Shown in pieces: positions 1 to 9,687 of a stretch of DNA of 64,000 bases. A model generated the notes under the pieces. It had not been told where the DNA came from, made no database searches, and saw nothing but the letters and a program-made list of their open reading frames with translations. The DNA is from Paraprevotella xylaniphila YIT 11841 (GTDB lineage: Bacteria; Bacteroidota; Bacteroidia; Bacteroidales; Bacteroidaceae). The position numbers and the translations under genes were made by a program. The stretch's first letter is position 1, and every line of letters begins with the position of its first letter. Location of the stretch: NCBI RefSeq assembly GCF_000205165.1, contig NZ_GL883867.1:1-64000 (forward strand), given 5' to 3'.

Positions 1-102
1 GAACGCGAACAGCACGTTTATATCCCGTATGTGATCATAAATAAAGAGCCATGTACCCTCGAAACCGAGTTTGACATGACTCTTCTACATATTCAGTTAT
101 AA
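1..102 (+). CDS. Possible 3' end of an unidentified gene (partial)
   Basis: Frame 1 is open from the window edge to a TAA at 100-102, giving 33 codons that read like ordinary protein (ending MTLLHIQL). The other two plus frames stop early. It would converge on the large minus-strand gene that ends at 192. The stretch is short enough to be open by chance, so this is only a weak suggestion that a gene enters from the left. The remaining bases to 191 show no gene. Confidence 0.25.
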   Translation, partial: EREQHVYIPYVIINKEPCTLETEFDMTLLHIQL

Positions 103-191
103 CATATAACCTTCTCCGGTTTTCATTTCAGTTTGGACATAATCGATTCTTATTCAAATCAAGAAAGAGTCCCCCAAAAAACGAAAAACTT

Positions 192-3100
192 TCACTTCAC
201 ACACTTCTTCCCGTCCACGACATACACTCCGGAAGGCAACCCCTGCAAGGCAGCATTCCGCTTCACCGCTGACCTGATAAGTTTTCCGTCTGTAGTGTAG
301 ACATTGACCTTTGCATCCTCATCTGCTCCTTTCACCAACCGTACCCCCGTCTGTTCACCATCTATATAAAGATTCAAACGCTTCGGGAAAACTCCCTCTA
401 ACTCCAAATAGCCTCGGAAAGCTTTAATTTCCGTTCCCGTTTCGGCTTTTGAAAATACGTTCGGTTCATAAGCATATACATTATCTCCGTAGGACGCCAC
501 CTTTTGGAAAGTTCCCTGCAAACAAACCGTAACAGCTCCATCTGAAACAACTGCTGCACCAGACGAAACGGCATCTGCATCTATTGTCACTTTCTCATAA
601 GTTTGCACAGAGACCGTCTGAGCCACCTTTACCAGATAAGGTACTCCCGCTACCATGTCGCGCACATTCCCAAAATTCAAGTTACAATCCTCTCCGGCCA
701 GTTCCACGCTTTCCAACGCTTTCACCTCTTCAAAATACTTTCGAACCTGAGCCGAAGACAAATCAAACGGCAAGCAAACCATATTCCACAGCCCCGACAA
801 CAAGTTCTGCCGTACTGTCACCGTGCCATACGTCCCGTCCCGCACGTCAAAACGACTATCGTCCTCACTCAACTCCGATACGTCACTGCCATAATACATC
901 AACTTCACATCTGCCAAACCAACCCAATTTGCCGTATTGCCGGCACCGCCCACCAGACCTATTTCAGCCGTACGAGAAGAAACCGCACCTTCCACTGAGA
1001 AATAATCCAGCACCGCAGATGTCACGTCAGTCTGCTGCCCGTTCAAATACAGAGCCACATTCATGCCTGCCACATCGGCACTGCTCAATTCCACCTTTCG
1101 GAATGCCGCAGCCGTCAATTCATAGTTTCCATTCGGGAGCGAACCCACCGTCTGGTAAATGGGGCGTTTCCCATCCTTCAGTTCATTGCCCGGACCAATC
1201 CAGTTTTCATAGAACACACCACCTCCGTATTCCCCATTCTGTGCAGTATTGACCAAGGAACGGAAGTTCACCGTCCCGTCGTTCAACCAGCCGCCGTCCG
1301 CATCGCAAGCGGCATTATTCACCTTGAACGTCATGTCAAAAGCAATGCCGTTCAGCGGTTCCGCATCTATCACGTACCTCTGGCGTGCGGACTCTAAATT
1401 CTCGCACGCTTTCTGCACAGCCGACACATCTACGGCTTTCTCAGCCTCCGTTGCGGCAGACGCAATGTTGTTCTTGAAAATCGTAAGCGAAGAACTCAAT
1501 TTAGGGACAGAATTCCCGGCAATCTCCTCTGCCACCATTTTCCGGTTCCGATATACTTCATAATCCACCATGACACTGCGGGCATTCTCTATTTCCTTCA
1601 TCAAGCCAGACAACGCCCGCCCCAGAGAATCCACTGTAATGGAAGACACGTCTACTGCCACAGCCTCATCCAACAACGTTTCTACAGCTTGCGGCAAAAG
1701 TTCGCGGTCGAGTGAGCGAGCCACATCCACCTGTGCCTCCCACGTCTGTCGCAAGTCATCATCTCCTACGCCCAGATACTCCAATACGAAATCATTCATC
1801 ACACACCACATTCCGGCATTATCGCATACTGCGCCCACGGTCAACTGTCCATCACCCACAAAAACATCTGTATAAATACGCGAAACGGTTGCATCGGCAT
1901 TCAAGTCCTCTGCATTCTGCCCCAGATGCAATGCCGTATTCGCCCCATCGGCCCGCGTCTTATCCACACTATACACCGAAACCGGTAAACCACCGGTAGT
2001 CTTCACATACAACCGGAAGTGCTTATTGGATGTGCCCAAATCGCTTCGCGCCTGCATACTCACCCGGCAGTTTCCTAACGGAAGTCCTGTCAACAATTGA
2101 TGACAATCAAAAGTGGTATGCCAGAACTCCATCACCCCCTGACTGAACTTAGGATAGTTCGCATCCGATACCGTAAGCGTCCACCCGGTCGTATTCCCAA
2201 TGTCAAAACCAGCATTTTGTATCCGCGCCGTCAAATCGACCGGATGTGCAACAGACGCATTATCCAAACGGTATTGCTCCATCGCATCCAACAAGGTATG
2301 ATAAGCCGCCATACGTTCACGTGCCTTACCGGACACCAATAATACACGCCCCTCATCGACCGCCTTTTTCAGAGCACCGCCCTTGTCTTCACCATACGTC
2401 AACGTATCTGAAGCCGCCACCGCTTCTTCAAGCAACATGTACGGACTTTGATACTCCAAAGCCACGTCGGCAAACGATACCCACTGACATGCATTATTCA
2501 AACCAGATTCCACTCCCACTGTCAAATCTTGGTCAAGTACATCCGTCGCCACTTCCGTCCCACGCAAAACCTTAACCGATGTCACCGGAGACCTGCCGTC
2601 ATTGGCAAACAATTCTATTACCCCTCCGTCGGCTCCTTTCTGTGCAACCGCCTTGAAGATATAGCGCCCAACAGGCAACCCGGATGCAGACGCATAAATC
2701 AAACGCTGTCCGGCCAAGAAATTGCCCGTACAATAACGTTCTATCATGTTCTCTCCCGTAGCATCCCCACGCTGCGCATCCGACCCGTCTATGGCAAACA
2801 CACGATAATTACCACCTTCAGCATCGGTCATCCAATGCGTACGGTTATCAAACATCACGTCGTTTCCCGAAGGTAACAGACACCCTCCGTCCGGCAAAAC
2901 CGAACTGACATCCACGGCTTTGCCCACATGGGGTAAATAGACCTTCCAAGCCTTATCCAAATTCCCATAAGCCCTGAAAACCTCATCGGCCGAACCTGCT
3001 GCGGCAAAAAGCTCCAATGCTTCTTTCAATGAGGCATCGTCCACTCCCTCCGTCTCCACAAACTTCTTATACCTCTCGTACGCGTCCTTGTAGTCCTCAT

Positions 3101-5624
3101 AATGCACCTGCAACAGGTGTATCTCTCCCAACACGCGTTGATAACGCACGGCCGTCTCTATCCCATCCGAAGCCGATTCTTTCAATCCGAGCAACTGCAG
3201 CCAAAGCGCAGGTGTCACCTCATCCTCCCGAATGGCATCCGCCTCTTTTCGCATAGCGGACAAATCAACTGACAAATCCGTCTCCCCAAGGTAAAGCAAA
3301 CTAAAGTTATCCATGGCAAACCAATTCATACCATTCGCCGAATAAGCATAATTCTGATCGGTCATATTCTTGGCTCCGAAAGTCACCTTGCCCTCTTCGC
3401 CGACATAGAACTCTACCGTAAAACGTCCGGCCTCCCCATCCAGTGAAGCCACCGGCGTATTTACCCCGTCGGCATACAAATACACATCTTTTACATAATT
3501 ACGGGCAGCCTCTCCGCTCTTGCCTTGTTGCGTGGCAATGACAGATGCCCCCAATTCATATTTACCCGGCTTCAAACCTTCAAGGGTCTGGAATATGTTA
3601 AAACGTTCCTGTCCCCAACAAGTCCGACCATCCTCCGAAGCCGTACGTTTACGTTCGATATAAGGTTGGCTTAACCCCGAAACTGACGACACACCCTTTT
3701 GAAAACCTTCCACGTCCACCGCCCACAGTTCAGGTTTCTCACAATCAGGGTCCGGCAAAGAATGAGTCAACTCATTCTCATTGGGAATAATATGGAAGGA
3801 TTTCTCTATCACGACTCCCGACTGGTTGGTCAAACGGAATATCAACTCGTGCTCCTGGTCATCCTCTAAAGTATAGGTATAGGAACCTCCCGTGGCCAGC
3901 TGCCTGCCGTTCTCATCATACCATATTTCACTTTCTATGTAATTCCAGTTCGCATAAGAAGTGCTCACGGTCAGCGAACGCCCTTTTCCCATCAAGACTT
4001 CACTGCCTTCCACCACCTGACCGTTATATACGGCCGTTGAGGACAACGTTCCTTTAATCCCCTCACCGCGTACGGACACGGAAAACATTTGTGTACTCTT
4101 TATTCCATGGGTATTCGTGTACGTAAGACGATATATTCCGGAATGTTCAGCCGTGACTTGCCGTTGCTGTCCGGCCGCCCCGTCATCCCATGTCCATTTT
4201 CCCGTATTGCTCTCCCCCTCGGGTAAAGTAGCCGACAAGGTCAATACAGCCCCCGGTTCCACATCTCGGATTTCCGCATATTTTCGGGTTTCCGTCTTTC
4301 CGGCTATCACAGGAAAAAGAATTGTAGGCACTTGTTCCGCAGTAACCGGCCGGTCACTGTACATCAAGTCGCCGAACCCTGTATGGTCATACCCACCGCT
4401 GTTGTTCCCATACGAACCACCGCCACGCTCCATACCGATAATCCCTTTCATCGTCCGGCAAAAGTTCATCGGGATTCCCATCCGGTTCTCGTAATGATTG
4501 ATGAACAACTGCCAAATAGGGCGCCATTGCCCGCGTCCGGTAGCATTCAATCCCCCCATCCACCAATTCTGTTTATAAGGCAGGTCGTCCGTGCCACTAT
4601 TGTATGCTGCCACGTATTCTGCCGCACCGGCTACCATCGCCGCACCGGCCTGGCCTGGTATTAGCGTATTCGTCAAATTGCAAAAAGCATTGTCTCCCTG
4701 ATTGTAAGCCGACTCAAAAGCGTACGACAACAAGCCCAACGCCGCCATGGCATGCCCTTGATCGCGCCCGCTCTCTTGCATTTGGTTCAAATAACCTAAG
4801 GGGGCACGCTCATCTTTATGGAACCAAGGTATCAGTCCCCAACCATAGCCACACAAACCCTGTCCGAACGCATCGGGATGAAGGGCCGTCACGCAAAGCG
4901 ACTCATTGCCCGGACCTTCTTTCAACCAATACATACCGTAATTATATATGTCCGGTAAGTCGCATAATACCCCCAAAGAAACACAGAAAAGCGCATTTCC
5001 CAATCCCCAGTTACTATGGTAATGATACCAGTTTTGTTCGCGCTCTACCGTATCATGCCGACGTTCCAAAAAATCTTGTGCCGTAGTAAACCATACATCT
5101 ATCATGTATTGCTTAAACAATTCAAAATCTTCTTCCGGCCATTTCTTATAATCGCGCATGATTTCGGCAGCATTGATAAACTGGTAACCGATAAATCCGG
5201 GAATCAACGAGACATTCGTATTGCCGGCAAGTCCTTTGTTATAGATACGGTAAGCATTCAATACGTCTATGGCCACGTCGCCATAGCCCTCATCTCCCGT
5301 AATCTTCCATAACAATGCACATTGATAAGCCCGCGCCGCATTACGGTAAGCATTCATATAATTCTCCTGACCGGATATTCCACGTGAAATATACTCGTTC
5401 ACGCCCCAGTTATGTCCGTGGTCTCCATTTACGGGAGGAGCCGTACGCAAGGCTTCCAAAGCCTCCAAAGCATGCTCATCCCCTGAGGCCAAGCGAGCAC
5501 GCACGGCCTCAAAGTCATCCTCCGAGTGTAGCAGGCCAGGGTGGCGGAAAGCTGCCTCTTGGGCATACAACGTGCCTGCCACGAGAGCTACACTAAATAA
5601 ACACAATAATAATCTTCGTTTCAT
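192..5624 (-). CDS. Giant secreted alginate-lyase-superfamily protein with C-terminal sorting domain (1810 aa)
   Basis: Probably a secreted or surface-anchored polysaccharide lyase. A signal peptide (residues 1-21, ending LYA before Gln) is followed by a helical-barrel alginate-lyase-like domain at about 25-420, with the conserved-looking HYHSNWG (201-207) and ESGRDQGH (284-291) segments that carry His/Asn/Arg in this superfamily. Then come two Ig-like segments (about 450-640), at least three beta-sandwich carbohydrate-binding-like modules separated by helical linkers, a WNMVCLPF...AGVPYLVK module, and a C-terminal sorting-type module ending GVYVVDGKKCVK. The WN..C.PF and terminal modules are shared with the 971-residue protein encoded next to it, so both probably use the same export and anchoring route (type IX-like by analogy; not provable here). 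The substrate is unknown. The lyase assignment rests on recognised motif context and overall layout, not on a search. Confidence 0.75.
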   Translation of the reverse strand: MKRRLLLCLFSVALVAGTLYAQEAAFRHPGLLHSEDDFEAVRARLASGDEHALEALEALRTAPPVNGDHGHNWGVNEYISRGISGQENYMNAYRNAARAYQCALLWKITGDEGYGDVAIDVLNAYRIYNKGLAGNTNVSLIPGFIGYQFINAAEIMRDYKKWPEEDFELFKQYMIDVWFTTAQDFLERRHDTVEREQNWYHYHSNWGLGNALFCVSLGVLCDLPDIYNYGMYWLKEGPGNESLCVTALHPDAFGQGLCGYGWGLIPWFHKDERAPLGYLNQMQESGRDQGHAMAALGLLSYAFESAYNQGDNAFCNLTNTLIPGQAGAAMVAGAAEYVAAYNSGTDDLPYKQNWWMGGLNATGRGQWRPIWQLFINHYENRMGIPMNFCRTMKGIIGMERGGGSYGNNSGGYDHTGFGDLMYSDRPVTAEQVPTILFPVIAGKTETRKYAEIRDVEPGAVLTLSATLPEGESNTGKWTWDDGAAGQQRQVTAEHSGIYRLTYTNTHGIKSTQMFSVSVRGEGIKGTLSSTAVYNGQVVEGSEVLMGKGRSLTVSTSYANWNYIESEIWYDENGRQLATGGSYTYTLEDDQEHELIFRLTNQSGVVIEKSFHIIPNENELTHSLPDPDCEKPELWAVDVEGFQKGVSSVSGLSQPYIERKRTASEDGRTCWGQERFNIFQTLEGLKPGKYELGASVIATQQGKSGEAARNYVKDVYLYADGVNTPVASLDGEAGRFTVEFYVGEEGKVTFGAKNMTDQNYAYSANGMNWFAMDNFSLLYLGETDLSVDLSAMRKEADAIREDEVTPALWLQLLGLKESASDGIETAVRYQRVLGEIHLLQVHYEDYKDAYERYKKFVETEGVDDASLKEALELFAAAGSADEVFRAYGNLDKAWKVYLPHVGKAVDVSSVLPDGGCLLPSGNDVMFDNRTHWMTDAEGGNYRVFAIDGSDAQRGDATGENMIERYCTGNFLAGQRLIYASASGLPVGRYIFKAVAQKGADGGVIELFANDGRSPVTSVKVLRGTEVATDVLDQDLTVGVESGLNNACQWVSFADVALEYQSPYMLLEEAVAASDTLTYGEDKGGALKKAVDEGRVLLVSGKARERMAAYHTLLDAMEQYRLDNASVAHPVDLTARIQNAGFDIGNTTGWTLTVSDANYPKFSQGVMEFWHTTFDCHQLLTGLPLGNCRVSMQARSDLGTSNKHFRLYVKTTGGLPVSVYSVDKTRADGANTALHLGQNAEDLNADATVSRIYTDVFVGDGQLTVGAVCDNAGMWCVMNDFVLEYLGVGDDDLRQTWEAQVDVARSLDRELLPQAVETLLDEAVAVDVSSITVDSLGRALSGLMKEIENARSVMVDYEVYRNRKMVAEEIAGNSVPKLSSSLTIFKNNIASAATEAEKAVDVSAVQKACENLESARQRYVIDAEPLNGIAFDMTFKVNNAACDADGGWLNDGTVNFRSLVNTAQNGEYGGGVFYENWIGPGNELKDGKRPIYQTVGSLPNGNYELTAAAFRKVELSSADVAGMNVALYLNGQQTDVTSAVLDYFSVEGAVSSRTAEIGLVGGAGNTANWVGLADVKLMYYGSDVSELSEDDSRFDVRDGTYGTVTVRQNLLSGLWNMVCLPFDLSSAQVRKYFEEVKALESVELAGEDCNLNFGNVRDMVAGVPYLVKVAQTVSVQTYEKVTIDADAVSSGAAVVSDGAVTVCLQGTFQKVASYGDNVYAYEPNVFSKAETGTEIKAFRGYLELEGVFPKRLNLYIDGEQTGVRLVKGADEDAKVNVYTTDGKLIRSAVKRNAALQGLPSGVYVVDGKKCVK

Positions 5625-5658
5625 GACAATAAAACTTTTCTATCCATATATTTTCAGC

Positions 5659-5698
5659 AAAAAAGAATGCCGCCCTTTCCCAAAAAAGGATACGGCAT
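5659..5698 (-). terminator. Rho-independent terminator after the 59-aa gene
   Basis: Read on the minus strand, a stem with TGCCG/CGGCA arms and an inner CCTTT/AAAGG pairing is followed by TTTTTT. It lies downstream of the 59-residue gene and before the start of the 1810-residue gene, so it should separate their transcripts at least partly. Confidence 0.6.
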
Positions 5699-5719
5699 CC
5701 CCTCTATTTCATAAAGGAC

Positions 5720-5899
5720 TTACCAAATATCCCATCCTCCGTTTTTATTCGAATACGCCTCGATGATATCATGTTCAGAGGCGTTACCGCCATAACCGAT
5801 ATTCACGTCACCACCCGCATTCACACTGCAAGCCATCATATCCGAGACTTCCATCTTTACCATCTCCACACGGGGAGACACATACGTTTTCTTTTCCAT
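5720..5899 (-). CDS. Small 59-aa Bacteroidales peptide, KKxYxSPxVE-type
   Basis: An ATG at 5899 opens a 59-codon frame ending in TAA at 5720. The product begins MEKKTYVSPRVEMVKMEVSD and continues MMACSVNAGGDVNIGYGG, a Gly/Asn-rich tail with a single Cys. Peptides with this 'K-K-Y-sP-x-x-E-x..S.....S' start are common as unannotated small genes in Bacteroidales; their role is unknown. It lies 30 bases downstream of the LamG protein gene on the same strand and before a terminator, so co-transcription is likely. No signal peptide or transmembrane segment is seen. The good start context and protein-like composition support a real gene. Confidence 0.7.
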   Translation of the reverse strand: MEKKTYVSPRVEMVKMEVSDMMACSVNAGGDVNIGYGGNASEHDIIEAYSNKNGGWDIW

Positions 5900-5929
5900 T
5901 GTTTATTAGTTTTTATAAGTTCATACCTT

Positions 5930-8845
5930 TTATTTGATTACTTTCTTTCCGTCCACGATGTAGATGCCGCGTTCCAAACCACGGAGGGCTTCAGCCTTCT
6001 TCACACCGACCTTCACCTTCACGCCACTCAGAGTAAACACATCAACTATCTTTCCGCCATCTTCCGCCGTGTTACCCAACACTTCACCGACACGAGTCAC
6101 CGATCCGTCTATTTCGATGAGCAAGCGGTTGACACCGGCAACCGGAGATTCCGACTCCACATTGATATAGGCGCGGAAGCCTTTCAGGCTTACCTTGTCT
6201 GCTTGGTCGGCCAAATAGAACATATCGTCATTGATAAAGTATGCCCCTTGCGGTACTGTGGTGGCACCGTAGTTTCCGGTCATCGAAACCAAATTCATCG
6301 GAAAAGCTTCCGGCTGTTTTGCACTGACCATCACCCCGTCTGCCTTGATTTCCGTCACAGTTCCTACCGGCTTCACCAAATAAGGCACACCGGCTTCCAC
6401 GGCATCCACCTTGCCGAAATCCAACGTAATATCCTTTCCCGACGCTTGCATTCCACCTAACCGCCTTACCTCACCCAGTTTATTGGCCTCAACCTGTTCG
6501 GCAGTCAGGGCAAAAGGCACACAGAAAGTGTTCCACTTTCCGGCCACCAACTTGCGCTGAAGGGTCACATCAGCATACATGTCAGCTTTCACGTCATAAG
6601 CCTTGGACTCATCCAAAGCCAAAGCCTCGGCCTTGGGAGCCACTTTATAGAGTTTCATGTCGTTACAGCCTATCCAGTTGGCCAGATTACCCTCTTCCGT
6701 CTTCACGCCCAAACGCACTTCCTCTTCCGTACTCTGACAGAAAGAGACCTCACGATAAGCCAATGCTGTAGACTTCACCTCATCTCCTCGTTTCTCCCCA
6801 GCATATAAAGCCACCTTGGCTTCACCCGTACCCGGCACATTATTCACCGGCCCCGCAAAGGTAGCCAAACGCATGGTATAAAATCCTGAAGACAAGTTTA
6901 CCGTTTGATATATAGCCCATAAGCCATCCGGTAATACGCCATCAGCATAACATTCAAAGAAAGCATCCCCACTCGTTTCACCGGCTTGAGCTGCATTATG
7001 TTGTGCACGAACTCCCCAACCTGCAACATTCGCATTATCACCGTTCCATCCTTCTACTGCGCTCCAACTTCCGAAACCTGAAACATCCGGATTCTTCAAC
7101 ATAAACGTCATGTCGAACTGTTGTTCACCCATAGGGGTAGCCGATTGTACAAAAACCCGACGAGCATTCTCCAAAGCATTATAAGCCTTTCTCAAATCCT
7201 CCTCCTTATCGCACGATGCTTTCCCTGCGTCCGTAATAGCGGTTGCAAATACACTCTTGATTTCATCCGAAGCCTCTGAGTTCTGTTCATACTCCTTACA
7301 AGTCTCAACCAATGCAGCAATAGGGCAATCCGTCATATAACAATGGCATACCTCATAAACCTGCTTCAAAGCCAGATATGCTTTTGCCCAACCGTCCACA
7401 GTCTGTTCCGGCTCTTTCGCCAAAGCCTCCGCCATACGTTCTTTAAATGTTTCTGGCAAACCGGACACATCCATAGCCTGAGCTTTTTCTTTCATATCAT
7501 CGTACAACTCTTTCACTTCAATCATTCCGCTTCCGGTTTTTTCCAACCGGAAATTATCAAAGAACAAATAGCAATTTTTATAAGGAGAAAAAAGATTCAC
7601 TCCGACTTTTAATTTTCCATCAAGAACCAAAACATTGTTAATATAAGTACGCCCAATCTCTTTGTCCTCATCCCAAATTCCAGCAACGTCCTCGTACTTT
7701 GCATTTCCATTGTCTGTCCATCCCATGACCTCACGCAATCCAACCTCTTTTCTTCCTGTTGCACCGTCGACATAGAAATTCACACGGCCACCAATTCCGG
7801 CTTGTCCTTGAACGGAAACATTATACACCCCATTAGGCAATTCTACTTCTTGCCAAAAATCCACTGCAGAACCATTAGCTTCCCAATATGGCATTCCCTT
7901 ATCTATACGATTCGGTTCAGCATTCCTCTCCCATCCTTTCAACGCATCGTCAGTATCGCTGAAATCCGGATTTACCATTTTTGAAGTCAAATCTTCTATT
8001 TCAGATACCAAACTAGCTTTTTGGCTATCATAGATGTTTTCAACTTCTTCTGCCGTCAACGCCTTGTCATACAGCCCAAGCTTATCAGCCTTGCCCTCGA
8101 ACGTTCCCGTAAACGTACCTTTTCCCACATAGAAATGAGTGAAATGGTTGGAAATGTTCTCCAATATGCCCGGATATAAAGTAGAAACGTCAGCACTCGA
8201 ATTAGAAGGACCATATTCCACTTTCTTCCCATCCACATAGAACGTGCAGCCATCCTTTGTAAACACCATTGCAATCATGGCAAACCGACCCACAGGAATG
8301 GCATTGGACGAAGATCCACCAGGACCACCATTAAAGTCAATCCACGAACCATCAATCTTAGCTATGTTGTACACCATATAAGTATTGGCCTGGAAGCCTA
8401 ACATTCCACTCGTATTTTGATCCTCATAACCGTCTGTTCCCAATCCAAATCCCCAAACGGAATTGTCTGCAGTTCCGGTACGATACACCCACAAAGAGAT
8501 TGTGGCGCCGTTGTCAAGTGTCTTGTCTTTAAAAGGATTTGCGATTTGCACATACCCCATATTTCGATTATCTGAAGCCATAAAGTCCAAACATTGTTCC
8601 GTTTCGCTGACCATTGAAAATTCTGGCTTTGTCCCGTTGCCAAAGCTTTTCAGTTCATACCCCTCTGCCGTTTCCGACTGAAAATCATAAAAGGCCAAAG
8701 GGACGGGCAGTTCAGCATTTTCATCCATAGGCATAGCCCAAGAATTCTCAACTCTGTTGACATTCCGCACATCAGCCCATGTCATCTGCGCGGTACTAGC
8801 CATAGCACTCATCAGTGCCGCTGTGAAAAGCAAATTTTTGTTCAT
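5930..8845 (-). CDS. Secreted LamG/concanavalin-like multidomain protein with C-terminal sorting domain (971 aa)
   Basis: A signal peptide (residues 1-24, MNKNLLFTAALMSAMASTAQ) precedes a concanavalin A-like/LamG-type beta-sandwich at about 45-280 (segments such as TISLWVYRTG, GCTFYVDGKKV, FYVGKGTFTGTFEGKADKLG are typical). A carbohydrate-binding-like sandwich (about 285-430), a helical linker (about 440-565), a second sandwich (about 570-740), a WNTFCVPF...AGVPYLVK module and a C-terminal module ending GIYIVDGKKVIK follow. No catalytic residues are recognisable, so it may be a glycan-binding or adhesion protein, possibly a partner of the alginate-lyase-like protein downstream, with which it shares its C-terminal third. 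Transcription diverges from the rlpA-like gene. Confidence 0.75.
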   Translation of the reverse strand: MNKNLLFTAALMSAMASTAQMTWADVRNVNRVENSWAMPMDENAELPVPLAFYDFQSETAEGYELKSFGNGTKPEFSMVSETEQCLDFMASDNRNMGYVQIANPFKDKTLDNGATISLWVYRTGTADNSVWGFGLGTDGYEDQNTSGMLGFQANTYMVYNIAKIDGSWIDFNGGPGGSSSNAIPVGRFAMIAMVFTKDGCTFYVDGKKVEYGPSNSSADVSTLYPGILENISNHFTHFYVGKGTFTGTFEGKADKLGLYDKALTAEEVENIYDSQKASLVSEIEDLTSKMVNPDFSDTDDALKGWERNAEPNRIDKGMPYWEANGSAVDFWQEVELPNGVYNVSVQGQAGIGGRVNFYVDGATGRKEVGLREVMGWTDNGNAKYEDVAGIWDEDKEIGRTYINNVLVLDGKLKVGVNLFSPYKNCYLFFDNFRLEKTGSGMIEVKELYDDMKEKAQAMDVSGLPETFKERMAEALAKEPEQTVDGWAKAYLALKQVYEVCHCYMTDCPIAALVETCKEYEQNSEASDEIKSVFATAITDAGKASCDKEEDLRKAYNALENARRVFVQSATPMGEQQFDMTFMLKNPDVSGFGSWSAVEGWNGDNANVAGWGVRAQHNAAQAGETSGDAFFECYADGVLPDGLWAIYQTVNLSSGFYTMRLATFAGPVNNVPGTGEAKVALYAGEKRGDEVKSTALAYREVSFCQSTEEEVRLGVKTEEGNLANWIGCNDMKLYKVAPKAEALALDESKAYDVKADMYADVTLQRKLVAGKWNTFCVPFALTAEQVEANKLGEVRRLGGMQASGKDITLDFGKVDAVEAGVPYLVKPVGTVTEIKADGVMVSAKQPEAFPMNLVSMTGNYGATTVPQGAYFINDDMFYLADQADKVSLKGFRAYINVESESPVAGVNRLLIEIDGSVTRVGEVLGNTAEDGGKIVDVFTLSGVKVKVGVKKAEALRGLERGIYIVDGKKVIK

Positions 8846-9047
8846 TTCTACATTTTTAATGAATTAAACTTAGGTTAATATCACTTTTTCATTTGTTTTT
8901 ATACGGCTTACGAACATACACCACCAAGAAGCACAATGGAATCTTTGTTTTTAATTCTTTTAACCCTTATCGTCTAGTACATTAACATTCCACGCCATCT
9001 ATCAATCGCAAAAAACCGTTCATAAAACACAATAAAACAAAGATTTG

Positions 9048-9078
9048 TTTGGAGAAATGGACAAAAAGCCTTATTTTG
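9048..9078 (+). promoter_or_regulatory. Promoter of the rlpA-like gene
   Basis: TTTG at 9048-9051, a 20-base spacer and TATTTTG at 9072-9078 match the Bacteroidales -33 (TTTG) and -7 (TAnnTTTG) elements apart from one missing base in the latter. It lies about 60 bases before the start codon at 9142, in the gap between two divergent genes. Confidence 0.5.
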
Positions 9079-9141
9079 CAGAAATTTTCAGTCAGCCAAC
9101 TTGTCGGGAAAAAGGGCTGACTCACGAAAACAAGGAAGCGT

Positions 9142-9666
9142 ATGGCATTAAAAAAATTCTTTGCGTGCTGTTTTTGCTTAGTATGTGGAATAACAACTGT
9201 TCCGGCTCAAAAGCAACTGACCGGAAAAGCCAGTTATTATTCCGACAAGCTACATGGAAGAAAAATGAGCAACGGCGAAAGATACCACCGCGACAGCATG
9301 ACCTGCGCACACAAGAAGTACCCTTTCGGTACCCTGCTGAAAGTACGTAACCCCCTAAATGGGAAAGAAGTGGTGGTGAGAGTAACCGACCGCGGCCCTT
9401 TCTCGAAACGTTATGTCATCGACCTGTCCAAGGCGGCAGCACGTGAGTTAGGATTCATCCGGAAAGGATTTTGCCAAGTGGAAATCACGCGGATACACCC
9501 CAACCGCATCCCGTTCAGGCCGGAAGATGCCGAAGAGATTCCGGAACTGCATTTGGAATACCAAGATATAGTGACCTACCCTGTACCGGCATGGCGACAG
9601 GAAATATTAGATGAAAAAAAGCCACAACCGACAAAAATCAAGAAACTTAAAATCGACAAGAAATAG
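9142..9666 (+). CDS. RlpA-like septal/cell-wall protein (double-psi beta-barrel)
   Basis: A 174-residue exported protein: signal peptide 1-22 (cut after VPA), then an RlpA-type double-psi beta-barrel. The family signatures are visible as GKASYYSDKLHGRKMSNGE (about 28-46), AHKKYPFGTLLKVRN (about 56-70) and VRVTDRGPF...VIDLS (about 79-96). Known RlpA proteins are lytic transglycosylases acting on denuded peptidoglycan or remain catalytically untested; there is no SPOR domain here, and the tail is a Lys-rich extension. The ATG at 9142 is preceded by AAGGA. It is followed after 21 bases by the metY-like gene, but a functional link is not evident. Confidence 0.85.
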   Translation: MALKKFFACCFCLVCGITTVPAQKQLTGKASYYSDKLHGRKMSNGERYHRDSMTCAHKKYPFGTLLKVRNPLNGKEVVVRVTDRGPFSKRYVIDLSKAAARELGFIRKGFCQVEITRIHPNRIPFRPEDAEEIPELHLEYQDIVTYPVPAWRQEILDEKKPQPTKIKKLKIDKK

Positions 9667-9687
9667 AATTCAATTTGTAAACACAAA

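Noticed and set aside
584-1252. Plus-strand frames within the 1810-residue gene
   Set aside because: Several overlapping frames rich in Pro, His and Arg are shadows of the minus-strand gene.
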